A DNA stretch of 42,089 bases from Mesorhizobium waimense (lineage in GTDB: Bacteria > Pseudomonadota > Alphaproteobacteria > Rhizobiales > Rhizobiaceae): assembly GCF_003601975.1 (NCBI RefSeq), contig NZ_QZWZ01000051.1:1-42089 (forward strand), given 5' to 3'. The notes below the pieces were generated by a model. That model was not told where the DNA came from and did no database searches. It saw only the letters and a program-made list of their open reading frames with translations. A program made the translations under genes and the position numbers. Shown piece after piece: positions 1 through 7,478 of the stretch. The first letter of the stretch is position 1. Every line of letters begins with the position of its first letter.

Positions 1-125
1 TCTCCGATTGCTGCTGGGCCCGGGTCCGACTCGGGAGCCCGTTTTCATCATATCGGGGAACAACCGCCGCCTATGCGCAAGGGCTACAAAGCGGCACGTG
101 GACGCGGCTCCCGCGATTACCCCAT

Positions 126-332
126 GTAATTACCTACAAACTGCGTCGCAGCGTCATCGTCACCTCCAATCGGGTCGTACAGGACTGGGGGACATATCTG
201 CGAGACAACACCATGAGCACGACGATACTCGATCGGCTGATGCATCATTGCCATCTGCTTGAGTTCGATGGACGCAGCTATCGTCTCAAAGAAGCCGCTG
301 AGGCCCTTGCTCGGGAAACAAAGTCAAACTAA
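126..332 (+). pseudogene. IS21-type IstB helper ATPase, C-terminal remnant
   Basis: An open frame ending in TAA at 330-332 reads RRSVIVTSNRVVQDWG, then ILDRLMHHCHLLEFDGRSYR. This is the conserved C-terminus of IstB-like ATPases, the transposition helper of IS21-family elements. The Walker A/B region and the rest of the ATPase are absent: the recognisable match starts only around 140, and the DNA before it does not continue IstB. It is therefore a 3' fragment of a decayed insertion sequence. The tandem GGGG...TTTGA...GACCC motifs just downstream fit the end of such an element. Confidence 0.75.
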
Positions 333-362
333 CAAATACACCCTCTGTCCTGTCTTGCGGGT

Positions 363-406
363 GGGGGAGTTTGACTGACCCCCCCCGGGGGAATTTGAAG
401 TGACCC
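363..406. repeat. Tandem IS21-like terminal motifs
   Basis: Two near-copies of a 20-bp motif lie directly after the IstB remnant, at 363-382 (GGGGGAGTTTGACTGACCCC) and 387-406 (GGGGGAATTTGAAGTGACCC). Short multiple repeats at the ends are characteristic of IS21-family elements, where transposase binds them. Position and sequence suggest this is the surviving right end of the element. I see no gene from here to about 797. Confidence 0.5.
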
Positions 407-797
407 GCGGGGTGTGTTCCGCGACTTCCAGATCCGAACAAGGCCTTGCCCAAGCAGCTGGTAGACTACTGTACCCGAGTGGAAAGGAGGTATGTTCGAA
501 ACTCGACAACTCGGTTTTGGTAGCTGAAGAAGTTGAGTAATGCGAGATCAGCGTTCGCCAGCGGCAGACGCTGCATGGTATAGCGACAGCGCCAGCCACC
601 CTTGGCTCGTCCGCGCAAAAAGAAGCCCGCATGGGCAGGACTTTGCCGCAACCCGGCAACTTGCCCGATAAGGCTCGATTTGGCCCGCGAAATCGCCTCT
701 CGCGGGCCTTATGAGATCCCACCAGCCACGAGGCCGGACTTTGCTTCTGCCTAGCCACTCTCGGCGAGAGAAGGAAGGCGAAATTTGACTTCCAGGC
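407..797. other. Non-coding stretch between IS end and peptidase fragment
   Basis: No convincing gene is visible. Frames open on both strands are low-complexity and resemble nothing known. The stretch contains a purine-rich GGAAAGGAGG near 480, but no sensible reading frame follows it. It probably represents junk between two decayed elements. Confidence 0.4.
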
Positions 798-974
798 TTA
801 TCCTTTCGTGTCCAGCCGCGGGCCAACGACCATGATGGCGGGCTCGACGGAAAGCAGCTTCTTCGCCATCGCCTTGACCTTATCGCGGGTCACTTCCTCG
901 ATAAGCGCGGAACGGCGCTGGATGTAGTCGATGCCGCGCTTGTCGATCTGCAAGCCGAGGAGCGTTGCGCGGCG
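798..974 (-). pseudogene. M16-family zinc peptidase, C-terminal fragment
   Basis: The minus-strand frame ends LLGLQIDKRGIDYIQRR, then EEVTRDKVKAMAKKLL and IMVVGP. This matches the extreme C-terminus of M16 (insulinase/PqqL-type) peptidases, where a 'LQ.D...IDY...R' helix is followed by an 'A..LL....VVVG' strand. Only about 57 residues remain out of more than 400, and the HxxEH catalytic half is absent. Beyond about 974 the similarity stops abruptly next to the DUF7007 gene, marking a recombination junction. It is not functional. Confidence 0.6.
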
Positions 975-1053
975 ACAATTACGGTGTCCGGTTGAGCGAC
1001 AACTATGATGGCCGGTAGGAGCGCTTGTCAGGTCCGGCTGCGTCGAGGACGAA

Positions 1054-1524
1054 GTGGCCTTTCTGGGCCGCATGATCGAGCAGGCGGACCACAGCCGCGA
1101 GCTGCGAGGTCTTGACCGCCAAACTGTGTGCATGGACTGCAGCACGCCATGGGGCGCGTCGCAGGGCGCCACCGTCTACGCGGACGGGATCGTATGCCAT
1201 ACCACGGCCGGACATGGCGGCTTCAAGCTCTCCGCCGCGCGCAATGCGACGGTCCACCCTATGCTGCGGGCGGAAGACGCCTGTTACGAAGAGGACGCGG
1301 AATGGGCGATCGTCGCGCTCACCTTTCCGGACCTGTTCACGACCTACGAGCGCGCAGCCGCCGACAAAGCAGTCCGCGACTCCTGGCCCGATGCCTGGGA
1401 AGCGATCTCCGGTCGTTCTCTCGCTCCCGGCGAGTCCCACGAGAAGGATGCCCAAGAGTTCGCGCGGGTGCATGCCGACGACTGGATCGCTCTCACCGCC
1501 TCCGTTCAGATCATGCCGGGATGA
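1054..1524 (+). CDS. DUF7007 domain protein
   Basis: The frame contains WGASQGATVYADGIVCHTTA, GHGGFKLS, YEEDAEWAIVALTFPDLFT, and PDAWEAI..LAPGES. These are hallmarks of the DUF7007 domain, found in small cytoplasmic proteins of alphaproteobacterial plasmids and conjugative elements; function unknown. The first usable start is GTG at 1054. The frame is open back to 1009 but no other start is visible, and many relatives are longer, so the N-terminus may have been cut by the rearrangement that left the M16 fragment just upstream. The stop overlaps the next start (ATGA at 1521-1524), implying translational coupling with the two following genes. Confidence 0.7.
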   Translation: MAFLGRMIEQADHSRELRGLDRQTVCMDCSTPWGASQGATVYADGIVCHTTAGHGGFKLSAARNATVHPMLRAEDACYEEDAEWAIVALTFPDLFTTYERAAADKAVRDSWPDAWEAISGRSLAPGESHEKDAQEFARVHADDWIALTASVQIMPG

Positions 1525-1700
1525 CCGAGGTGATCGCCACCATCGGCGGCAAGCGCGAGGAAGGGGTTGAACAGCGTCGCTTTCTCGTGCCGAGCGACGA
1601 CTACGCTGTCGGCCGCTTCGGCTTCGTCATCGATGAGACGAAGCATGCCGCCTATGATGGTCCCTCGAGCTTTCCCAGCTGGCGCGGGAGGGTCCCGTAA
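1521..1700 (+). CDS. Small protein, likely detached C-terminal part of DUF7007
   Basis: Fifty-nine residues start at an ATG overlapping the previous stop. The sequence (VIATIGGKREEGVEQRRFLV, then PSDDYAVGRFGFVIDETKH) resembles what follows the DUF7007 core in longer relatives. This gene and the one before may thus be a natural split of one protein, or the product of an ancient frameshift. Its stop TAA overlaps the next ATG (TAATG at 1698-1702). I know of no biochemical role. Confidence 0.55.
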   Translation: MTEVIATIGGKREEGVEQRRFLVPSDDYAVGRFGFVIDETKHAAYDGPSSFPSWRGRVP

Positions 1701-2065
1701 TGTCGGGTCCGCCAGAACAAGCCGCGCAGCTCTTGCGCATGGAAGCGGCGCGGCGGCAGACGCAGCACCAGCTCGATCTGATCGACCGGCAGATCACGCG
1801 GCGCATGACAGCGATCATTCCGCTGCTTGGCCGGCGACAGGCCACCCTTCGCCGCGGTAAGGCGCCGGAGCCGGGCGCCTTTCTGGAACGGTATCGCGCG
1901 ACGCTGGCGGCGCTGACCGCCGAGCGTCAGCCGGAAGTTGACGCGCTCACCCGAAAGCTTGCCCGACAGGACGTTGCCATCGCGGCCGTTCGGGCGCGCC
2001 ACCTGCTTCCCCTTGATCCGGCAAAAGGTCCAAATGACGCCTCAAGCGAAGGGGAACGCTCATGA
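1700..2065 (+). CDS. Hypothetical coiled-coil protein
   Basis: A 121-residue basic protein, rich in Ala, Arg, Gln and Leu, with helical stretches (around residues 5-35 and 60-100) likely to form coiled coils. It has no signal peptide or membrane segment. The start is fixed by a TAATG overlap with the upstream gene. The stop overlaps another ATG (ATGA at 2062-2065), so four frames are chained. I do not recognise a family. Its arrangement with DUF7007 suggests a co-translated accessory unit. Confidence 0.5.
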   Translation: MSGPPEQAAQLLRMEAARRQTQHQLDLIDRQITRRMTAIIPLLGRRQATLRRGKAPEPGAFLERYRATLAALTAERQPEVDALTRKLARQDVAIAAVRARHLLPLDPAKGPNDASSEGERS

Positions 2066-2325
2066 GCACGATTGGCGAACTGGCGCGAAGCGCCGGGATC
2101 GGCTCGTCGCCCCAAGAGCGCACAGCATTCCGGTTTCGGTTCCACCGTCTGCCAAGGGTCGAATGCCGGAAGGCCGGTGTGACTTTAGCATTGGATTATA
2201 TGAGAACGTCCAACGGACGTATCAGGAACGAGTATGGCTATCGACCCTCAGGCCAGTTTCGGCCTGATTACACTGATGGCATCAACTATGGCGTCGGCGG
2301 CCTGTCCGTCGAGCACGATTTCTAA
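2062..2325 (+). pseudogene. Start of a coupled gene, probably truncated
   Basis: An ATG overlapping the preceding stop opens a frame beginning MSTIGELARSAGIG. After about residue 35 it runs through the 46-bp repeat at 2185-2230 and then lies antisense to another candidate gene, so the tail is unlikely to be the original protein. I read it as the 5' end of a gene cut at or near the repeat. No family is recognised. Confidence 0.25.
2185..2230 (+). repeat. 46-bp direct repeat, left copy
   Basis: This 46-bp stretch matches 5195-5240 at 40 of 46 positions without gaps, in the same orientation. It contains a dyad, ACGTCC-AAC-GGACGT (2207-2221), which is imperfect in the other copy. The copies bracket the IS1-type scrap, the dyad region, the small gene at 3182 and ardC. 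It could be a recombination or attachment site, a transposon end, or a duplicated regulatory site. Confidence 0.6.
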
Positions 2326-2439
2326 CAGGCCCATTGTTGTGCTGATGGATAGGATGCCGAGCGCGCCTTTCTGATCTTCGACCGTGCTGACATGGATTTC
2401 GGTCGGCACGAAAGGGGCAGCCTTCTTCGTCGGGTTCAT
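2248..2439 (-). CDS. Small hypothetical protein
   Basis: Reading from ATG at 2439 gives 63 residues with a soluble, protein-like composition, ending LEIVLDGQAADAIVDAISVI plus a short basic tail. The frame is open further upstream, but that part runs into DNA derived from the IS1-type transposase, so the ATG is chosen as the earliest sensible start. There is no clear Shine-Dalgarno sequence. A perfect 7-bp hairpin (TCAGGCC, 6-nt loop, GGCCTGA) covers the stop codon at 2248-2267. Function unknown; it may be the end of a longer gene disrupted by the IS. Confidence 0.35.
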   Translation of the reverse strand: MNPTKKAAPFVPTEIHVSTVEDQKGALGILSISTTMGLLEIVLDGQAADAIVDAISVIRPKLA

Positions 2440-2539
2440 GGTTGCTCGCGTCACTCGGGCGACCTCGACAATCGCGCAACTCGGTGACAGGTGCAAGCAG
2501 CCTTGGGCGGCCACGGGCTTTTGGTACAGCCGCGCTCGA

Positions 2540-2746
2540 TCTCTCATTATGTGCGCCAGTGCGTTCGGCAGGACTGTAGCGATCCTTGGCGCTTTCCGCA
2601 GAGTTGCCATAGAGCTTTACCAGCATGGCGTCATCGATCTCGGCACAATACGCGCCCTCGACGGCTTCCAGGTATGTCCTGTGCCTGTCGCTGGTCAGCT
2701 GGACGCGGTTGGCGAGCCGTATCCGCAAGACCATGCCCGTGCTCAT
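2540..2746 (-). pseudogene. IS1-family-type transposase, internal fragment
   Basis: The minus-strand frame reads RLANRVQLTSDRHRTYLEAV, EGAYCAEIDDAMLVKLYG and KDRYSPAE. It matches the middle of the rhizobial transposases annotated as IS1 family (usual pattern RL..RVQLT.DGH..YLEAVEGAF..DIDYAML.K.YG). The Asp of the 'TSD' is a DDE residue. The N-terminal HTH and the C-terminal 'SYVERQNLTMR' block are missing, so only about 65 residues of the transposase survive. Confidence 0.65.
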
Positions 2747-2889
2747 CTCATGCCGCAAACGGTCTTCTGAGAGTTGGGCGGAGAGCCGGCCCGACCCGTT
2801 AGGTCCCATCGAACGAGTGCACGCTTCCGGCAGGCTGAAATTATGCTGCGGCGCTGTTGGTGGCGCCCTGTTCCCTGGCTTCCGTTGTC

Positions 2890-3150
2890 GGACCAGGCCC
2901 TTGGCCGATCTGTCCTTCGGTTTTGCTGCGGTCTGAACCGGCGGCCGTTCGTTTCAAGGCCGCTTCGCGCCGCGGGGCGGCCGGACCGCGCCGTCCTCGG
3001 CAAAGCAGGTTTGCGCGCCGCGCGAGGTCAGGAGACCTGCTTGCGCGCATACCGGCTCCGCTCGTCCTGGCGGGCCCGGACCCTGAAACGCCCGTCTTCC
3101 GCCGGTTCCTTTCGAGCGCACCGAAGGACAGATCGGCCAAGGGCCGGACC
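2890..3150. repeat. Large imperfect inverted repeat (structured leader)
   Basis: The outer arms 2890-2921 and 3120-3150 are near-perfect reverse complements over about 31 bp: both contain GGCCCTTGGCCGATCTGTCC (one as its complement), differing by one mismatch and one indel. Further in, GAACCGGCGG (2935-2944) pairs with CCGCCGGTTC (3099-3108). Near the centre GCAGGT (3005-3010) faces ACCTGC (3035-3040), each followed by TTGCGCGC. The element ends 31 bp before the gene at 3182, so it would be transcribed as a long structured leader, or act at the DNA level. No protein is supported in this interval. Confidence 0.6.
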
Positions 3151-3181
3151 GCTTCGGAGGAAACCACGAAAGGAAGACCCC

Positions 3182-3568
3182 ATGGCCAAGCCCGCAACCC
3201 AATCCCGCCAGTCCGCCCGCCTCCAGCGCATCGTCGGCGCCTATGTCGGGTCCGCGCACGGCGCCGGCCAGTTCTACTCCCGCGCCGTCACCGAAGCACG
3301 CGATGCCACCGCCAAGGCCGCCAATGACGCGCGCGACGAGGACCTCGACGGTCCGGTCGGTTACGACAGCGCCGCCCAGCGCAAGCGCGAATTCGCAGCC
3401 GACATGGGTATCCAGGCCCATTCGCTCCGCATGGCCGCGCAAGGCGCCGTTGCCGCCTACGAGCATGTCGTCGGCGAGGTCTGGAAGCCGTTCGAGCGTC
3501 CCGTCGAGAATCCCGGCCAGAACCTCGACCGCAAGGCGGCCGAGCAGCAGATGGCGGCACTCGGTTGA
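3182..3568 (+). CDS. Conserved-looking hypothetical protein upstream of ardC
   Basis: A 128-residue soluble protein starting MAKPATQSRQSARLQRIVG, preceded by AAGGAAG at a good distance from the ATG. It is Ala-rich and mostly helical (ARDATAKAANDARDEDLDG; MGIQAHSLRMAAQGAVAAYE), with no membrane segment or signal peptide. A palindrome and a Rho-independent terminator follow directly, so it forms its own transcription unit behind the large inverted repeat. I do not recognise the family. Confidence 0.65.
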   Translation: MAKPATQSRQSARLQRIVGAYVGSAHGAGQFYSRAVTEARDATAKAANDARDEDLDGPVGYDSAAQRKREFAADMGIQAHSLRMAAQGAVAAYEHVVGEVWKPFERPVENPGQNLDRKAAEQQMAALG

Positions 3569-3577
3569 GCCGCCCAT

Positions 3578-3601
3578 CGGGCAAGGCCTAGGCCTTGCCC
3601 G
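3578..3601. repeat. Perfect 24-bp palindrome
   Basis: CGGGCAAGGCCT is followed immediately by its reverse complement AGGCCTTGCCCG, ten bases after the stop of the gene at 3182. As DNA it is a cruciform-prone dyad; as RNA it would form a stem with a minimal loop. It is followed by a classical terminator 17 nt later. It may stabilise the transcript's 3' end or bind a dimeric protein. Confidence 0.7.
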
Positions 3602-3617
3602 TCACACCGTCTTATGG

Positions 3618-3644
3618 GGCCGGTCCTGCCGCGACCGGCCTTTT
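3618..3644 (+). terminator. Rho-independent terminator
   Basis: The stem GGCCGGTC (3618-3625), 7-nt loop, and GACCGGCC (3633-3640) is followed by TTTT. It lies downstream of the gene ending at 3568 and separates it from ardC. The stretch from 3645 to 3873 has no supported gene. Confidence 0.75.
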
Positions 3645-3873
3645 CCGTGTCGCGCCGCGCCGAACAAGGGAAGAAGAAAGGAGAACGGAAGGGAGCCGCG
3701 CCCATCGCGTCCCGTCCCGGATGGCGGTCCTGCCCGGCCCGGTGGGTCGCGCAACGGCTTCGCCGTCCTCCTCTTCGTTCCGGTCCTGTGGATGCGCGTC
3801 CCCCTGATAGCCCAGGCGACGGACGCCCGTGACGGGCCGCGATGGGCGCGGCTCCCAAATGGAGGTTCAGGAC

Positions 3874-4798
3874 ATGAAAGCCAGGGCAAACGGATCACGC
3901 ACCGACATCTATGCGCGGATCACCGACAAGATCGTTGCCGATCTGGAGAAGGGCGTTCGCCCATGGGTCCAGCCATGGAGTAAGCGCAACACCGTCGGTC
4001 GGATCACCCGACCGCTGCGCCACAATGGCGAGGGCTACACAGGCGTGAATGTGCTCCTTCTCTGGTCCGAGGGGATCGCACGCGGCTTTTCTTCGCCAAT
4101 GTGGATGACGTTACGGCAGGCGAACGAACTGGGCGCGCATATTCGCAAGGGTGAGAGTGGCGCGACCATTGTCTATGCAAGCCGCTTCACCAAGACCGAA
4201 AAGGACGCCGGGGGCGCCGAAGTCGAGCGCGAGATCCCGTTCCTGAAGGCGTACACCGTCTTCAACTGTGACCAGATCGAGGGTCTGCCTGATCATTGCT
4301 GCAGGCATGCGGACCCGGTCCCCAATCCGGTCGAACCGATCGAACACGCCGAGCGGTTCTTCGGTAATACAGGAGCGACGGTGCGCTATGGCGGCGACAA
4401 GGCCTATTATTCGCCGGCTAGCGACCATGTGCAGTTACCTTTTCCCGAACAGTTCAAGGACGCCGCGTCGCTAGTCGCTACGAAAGCCCATGAGATTCTG
4501 CATTGGACCTCCGCCGCTCCTCGACTGAACCGGGACCTTAGCCGATATCATCACGACAAGACCGACCGGGCGCGAGAAGAACTTCGCCGAAATTGGCGCC
4601 AGTTTCATTTGCGCCGATCTGGGCATTGTGCCGGAGATGGAGCCGCGGCCGGACCACGCCAGCTACCTACAGTCCTGGTTGCGCGTCCTTCAGGAAGACC
4701 GCCGGGCGATCTTTTCGGCCGCCGCCCATGCGCAGCGGGCGGTCGCCTATCTGCATGGCCTACAGCCGCGGACGGAAACGGAGCGGAAGGCAGCCTGA
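3874..4798 (+). pseudogene. ardC: ArdC-like antirestriction protein, frameshifted
   Basis: The start is ATG 3874 with GGAGG at 3861-3865. The N-terminal half is the ssDNA-binding ArdC domain (DIYARITDKIVADLEKGVRP W; YTGVNVLLLW; FFGNTGATVRYGGDKAYYSP). It is followed by a zincin-like metallopeptidase domain with the HExxH motif in TKAHEILHWTS. After REEL (4582-4584) the frame breaks: one base later the family sequence resumes in the other frame (AEIGASFICADLGIVPEMEP ... IFSAAAHAQRAVAYLHGLQP) to a TGA at 4796-4798. The family expects a Val codon there, so two bases appear lost. ArdC proteins protect incoming plasmid DNA from restriction. The zinc motif precedes the break; the original protein would have been about 307 residues. 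Confidence 0.8.
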
Positions 4799-5112
4799 TG
4801 CTTCACGCTCCGCTGGTTGCCGGGCGGACCCCGGTTTTCTCCGAACCGCCCTGCGAGCGCGCTTGCTCGGCACCGGCGCGAAATCCGGTCGCCGAACCAC
4901 GCGGCAGTCGAATCCTGGATCGGCATCTCCACCGCCAAAATGTTGCGGGCAAAACCCACCATGCCCGCAACCTGTTCCTCCTCGCTCCACACCGCAACGA
5001 ACCGCAAGGTTGGCTCTGGGCCGCTTCGCAGATCCGCTCCCGCCTCAGCCGTATCGTTCTTCTGGCGCTTGCCGACAGGCTTCGCCCAGCCCGGAGCGAT
5101 CAATGACGCCAT
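4747..5112 (-). CDS. Possible hypothetical gene antisense to the ardC 3' end
   Basis: From an ATG at 5112, the minus strand encodes about 121 residues. The first 75 look protein-like (MASLIAPGWAKPVGKRQKND; FVAVWSEEEQVAGMVGFARN; ILAVEMPIQDSTAAWFGD), but the rest is Arg-rich and overlaps the end of ardC on the other strand. There is only a weak GGAG upstream. The true gene may end earlier if it was truncated. I do not recognise it, and the competing plus-strand frames are no better. Confidence 0.35.
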   Translation of the reverse strand: MASLIAPGWAKPVGKRQKNDTAEAGADLRSGPEPTLRFVAVWSEEEQVAGMVGFARNILAVEMPIQDSTAAWFGDRISRRCRASALAGRFGENRGPPGNQRSVKHQAAFRSVSVRGCRPCR

Positions 5113-5194
5113 GTCCAAGCTTGGTGAACTCCCGAGCCCAGGAGTGGGTGCTGCCGGCAAACACTAAATGCACTTATCCCCACGGCGCGCATCA

Positions 5195-5240
5195 TTAGCA
5201 TTTGATAATATGAGAACATCCAGCGGACGTTTCCGGAACG
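5195..5240 (+). repeat. 46-bp direct repeat, right copy
   Basis: This copy matches 2185-2230 at 40 of 46 bases, same orientation. The shared core includes ATATGAGAAC and CGGACGT. It lies 214 bp before the toxin-antitoxin pair. DNA from here to 5453 holds no convincing gene. Confidence 0.6.
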
Positions 5241-5453
5241 GGGAGAGGTTCAGCGGTTCTCGTTCAAATCAAGCTCGGCCCCGATTCGCGGCGCGGTGTT
5301 CCTTCGGCGTGCAGCAAGGGTCGACCTGTCGACGGTCGCCGATCGCGGGGCAGCTGGATTGTGGCCGAGTGAAGGTGAGGACATGCACGGCGTATAGAGG
5401 ACTGGCAATCGTCATTCAATTGCATTACATTTTCTGCAGAAATGGAGGCGCTG

Positions 5454-5762
5454 ATGGCCGCGAACGCCCTTGTCCAGACCCGTATCGATGCCGACGTCCG
5501 GGATCGGGCGTCCGCCGTGCTCGAAAGCATGGGGCTGACGGTCTCCGATGCCGTTCGGATCCTGCTCACCCGTACCGCCAATGAGGGCGCGCTGCCGCTC
5601 GAACTTGTGACCAGCAGCGAGGCGCATGATGCCTGGTTCAGGGGCAAAGTGCTGGAGGCGCTCACCGATACCAGGCCCGACATGCCGGACGATGAGGTCG
5701 AGGCGCATTTCGCGAACCGGCGTGCGGCGGCACGGCGGAGGCGCGGCGACCTGGCATCGTGA
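5454..5762 (+). CDS. RelB/DinJ-family antitoxin
   Basis: A 102-residue protein with the RelB/DinJ signature at the N-terminus (VQTRIDADVRDRASAVLESM, then GLTVSDAVRILLTRTANEG), a ribbon-helix-helix DNA-binding domain that represses its own promoter. The C-terminal acidic then Arg-rich segment would bind the toxin. ATG 5454 is preferred over ATG 5442 because GGAGG (5444-5448) sits five bases before it. The TGA stop overlaps the GTG start of the toxin (GTGA), the usual coupled order. Confidence 0.85.
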   Translation: MAANALVQTRIDADVRDRASAVLESMGLTVSDAVRILLTRTANEGALPLELVTSSEAHDAWFRGKVLEALTDTRPDMPDDEVEAHFANRRAAARRRRGDLAS

Positions 5763-6052
5763 AGCTCGTATGGTCTGCCTTGGCGCTTTCCGATCGCGAC
5801 GGCATATTTACCCACATCGAGGCTGATAATCCGGCGGCCGCCATAACGGTCGATGAACGGATCGAGGCTGCGGCCCGCCGTCTTCGGGATTTCCCGGAAA
5901 GCGGCCGTCCGGGCCGGATTGCCGGGACACGCGAACTGGTCGTCACCGGCACGCCCTATGTGGCGGCCTATCTAGTGACGGAGACCACGGTCCGCATTCT
6001 GCGTGTCCTGCACGGCGCGCAGCAATGGCCGGGCGCTCCGCCCGAATGCTGA
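5759..6052 (+). CDS. ParE/RelE-superfamily toxin
   Basis: A 97-residue protein with the ParE/RelE plasmid stabilisation pattern (WSALALSDRDGIFTHIEADN; DFPESGRPGR, TRELVVTGTPYVAAY, VRILRVLHGAQQWP). Members either poison gyrase or cleave ribosome-bound mRNA; the 'GRPGR...RELV' layout fits the ParE branch better. It starts at GTG 5759 inside the antitoxin stop. It probably acts in maintenance of this mobile region. Family confidence is high, the precise target is not known. Confidence 0.85.
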   Translation: MKLVWSALALSDRDGIFTHIEADNPAAAITVDERIEAAARRLRDFPESGRPGRIAGTRELVVTGTPYVAAYLVTETTVRILRVLHGAQQWPGAPPEC

Positions 6053-6721
6053 TGTTTCATCAGCCCCGCTTTCCAACCTGGTGATCGGCACCCGGCTGTA
6101 CCCGCAAAAAAGCCCCGCCCCGGCGGCCGGTTTCCATGTGGGGAGACAGTGACACGCCGCAGGCCTGTTCGGCGGAAGTGGCCGTCTCTGTCTCGCCCGG
6201 CCTGCAGGAGACGATGCCGGGAAAAGTCGGATCGCCCAGCTTGACCGAGAGCCTTGCCACTTGCGGGAGCGATCACTCAATCGGCTTCGACCAGCGCGCC
6301 ATCATCAAGGCGAGGCGGACGTGGCGCCGGCAGAGGCGTCGACGCGGTGGCGAGCATCGATGTCGCGGGGCGAGCGGTGCTGATGACGCGGTATCCCTGT
6401 TTTCTGTGGGTAATGGCGCCGACGACGCATGATCCAGGTTCCTTCCCGTCTCACACCTGGGCGCACCCACGCAGACCTCGATGGATCTGGTGTGACCGCA
6501 GGACGCCTCTCGTCTCGGTCGCCATCCCGCAACGGCTGGCCGCGGCTATTTTCCGCCGGCGGGGCGCAGCCCGCCTTTGCATCGCGAGGCAAAATAGCCG
6601 CTTGCGCCCGCCCTCCACTTCGTTGCGGCCTTGTCAGGTGCGGGGTCGACCGCCTCCGGTCCTTACACCGCCATCGAGGTCGCGATAGGCGCGGCCCGAG
6701 AAAACCCGAAAGGAACAGATC
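6053..6721. other. Gene-poor leader region with long hairpin before DUF736
   Basis: No frame on either strand looks like a real protein. The main structure is an inverted repeat, GCGGCTATTTT (6542-6552) with AAAATAGCCGC (6591-6601), enclosing a smaller GC-rich hairpin (GGCGGG ... CCCGCC). It lies 120 bp before the DUF736 gene, so it is probably part of its leader. Confidence 0.45.
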
Positions 6722-7039
6722 ATGGCAGTCATCGGCGATTTCTCCACCAACGGCAACAACGGGATTGTCGGCAATGTGCGCACCCTCACTGTCAGCATGC
6801 GTGCCCGCCTGAACCCCATCGAACGTGTCTCGCGCGACGCCCCCGACTTCCGCATCACCGCCGGCAACGGCGTCGAGGTCGGCGCAGGCTGGAAGGCGGT
6901 CTCCGGCGACGGCGAGGAATATATCTCGGTCAAACTGGATGACCCGAGCTTCAATGCCCCGATCACCGCAGCACTTTGGCCGGGCGAGAAGGAAGGAGAA
7001 TACGCCCTCATCTGGAACCGGCCGAAGCGCGAGGTCTGA
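6722..7039 (+). CDS. DUF736 family protein
   Basis: A 105-residue protein beginning MAVIGDFSTNGNNGIVGNVR, with APDFRITAG, GWKAVSGDGEEYISVKLDDP and a terminal ALIWNR. This is the full DUF736 pattern (APDFRI, YLSVKLDDPSF, LIW). DUF736 proteins are small, soluble, and very common on alphaproteobacterial conjugative plasmids; function unknown. GAAAGGAAC gives a good ribosome binding site. It has a structured leader upstream and a strong terminator downstream. Confidence 0.9.
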   Translation: MAVIGDFSTNGNNGIVGNVRTLTVSMRARLNPIERVSRDAPDFRITAGNGVEVGAGWKAVSGDGEEYISVKLDDPSFNAPITAALWPGEKEGEYALIWNRPKREV

Positions 7040-7098
7040 AACTCTTCCACGAAGGAGGCCCCGCCGCCGAGGCGGGGCTCATCTCTTGCGCGTGTGGA

Positions 7099-7134
7099 AG
7101 CCGGAAGCAGGCATCGAGCCTGCTTCCGGCTTTT
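7099..7134 (+). terminator. Strong Rho-independent terminator after DUF736
   Basis: A 14-bp perfect stem, AGCCGGAAGCAGGC (7099-7112), ATCGA loop, GCCTGCTTCCGGCT (7118-7131), is followed by a T-run. A separate GC hairpin without a T-run (CCCCGCC...GGCGGGG) precedes it around 7062-7080. The remaining DNA to 7478 shows no supported gene. Confidence 0.85.
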
Positions 7135-7478
7135 CGGGTGCCATACGCAACGAGGAAATCTGGTCAGATCGTCCAAGGCGTCCGGCGCACCGAAGGCTTG
7201 CTCCGGATCGAGATGATCGTGGCACATCGAGGTGGTGAAATACGGTCGCATCCCCTGGCCTGGGCTGCGGCTTTCTTTCTTCTGTCGTCCCATTCTACGG
7301 CTGCTCAGCCCGCGTCAAGGACGAGCGTGGGCCCCCGATTTTATCTCCGCTTCGGTTCCCTACGCTCCGACAAAACCGGCACCCCACTCGCCGGCTCCGC
7401 CGGTCGCGTTCCGCGATCCCTGACCCGCGCTTCGTGCGCACGTGGCCCGTTGACGTCATCAAAAGGAGACGTTTCGAC

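Noticed and set aside
548..826. Open frames on the minus strand between the IS remnant and the peptidase tail
   Set aside because: Low-complexity Arg/Ser/Gly composition, no ribosome site, no recognisable motif; several frames are open at once as expected in GC-rich DNA.
6060..6260. Minus-strand frame that could encode a small protein
   Set aside because: GTG start without Shine-Dalgarno, competing frames on both strands, no protein-like pattern.
6634..7293. Long minus-strand frame antisense to DUF736
   Set aside because: It is the shadow of the well-supported DUF736 gene and crosses a strong terminator hairpin.
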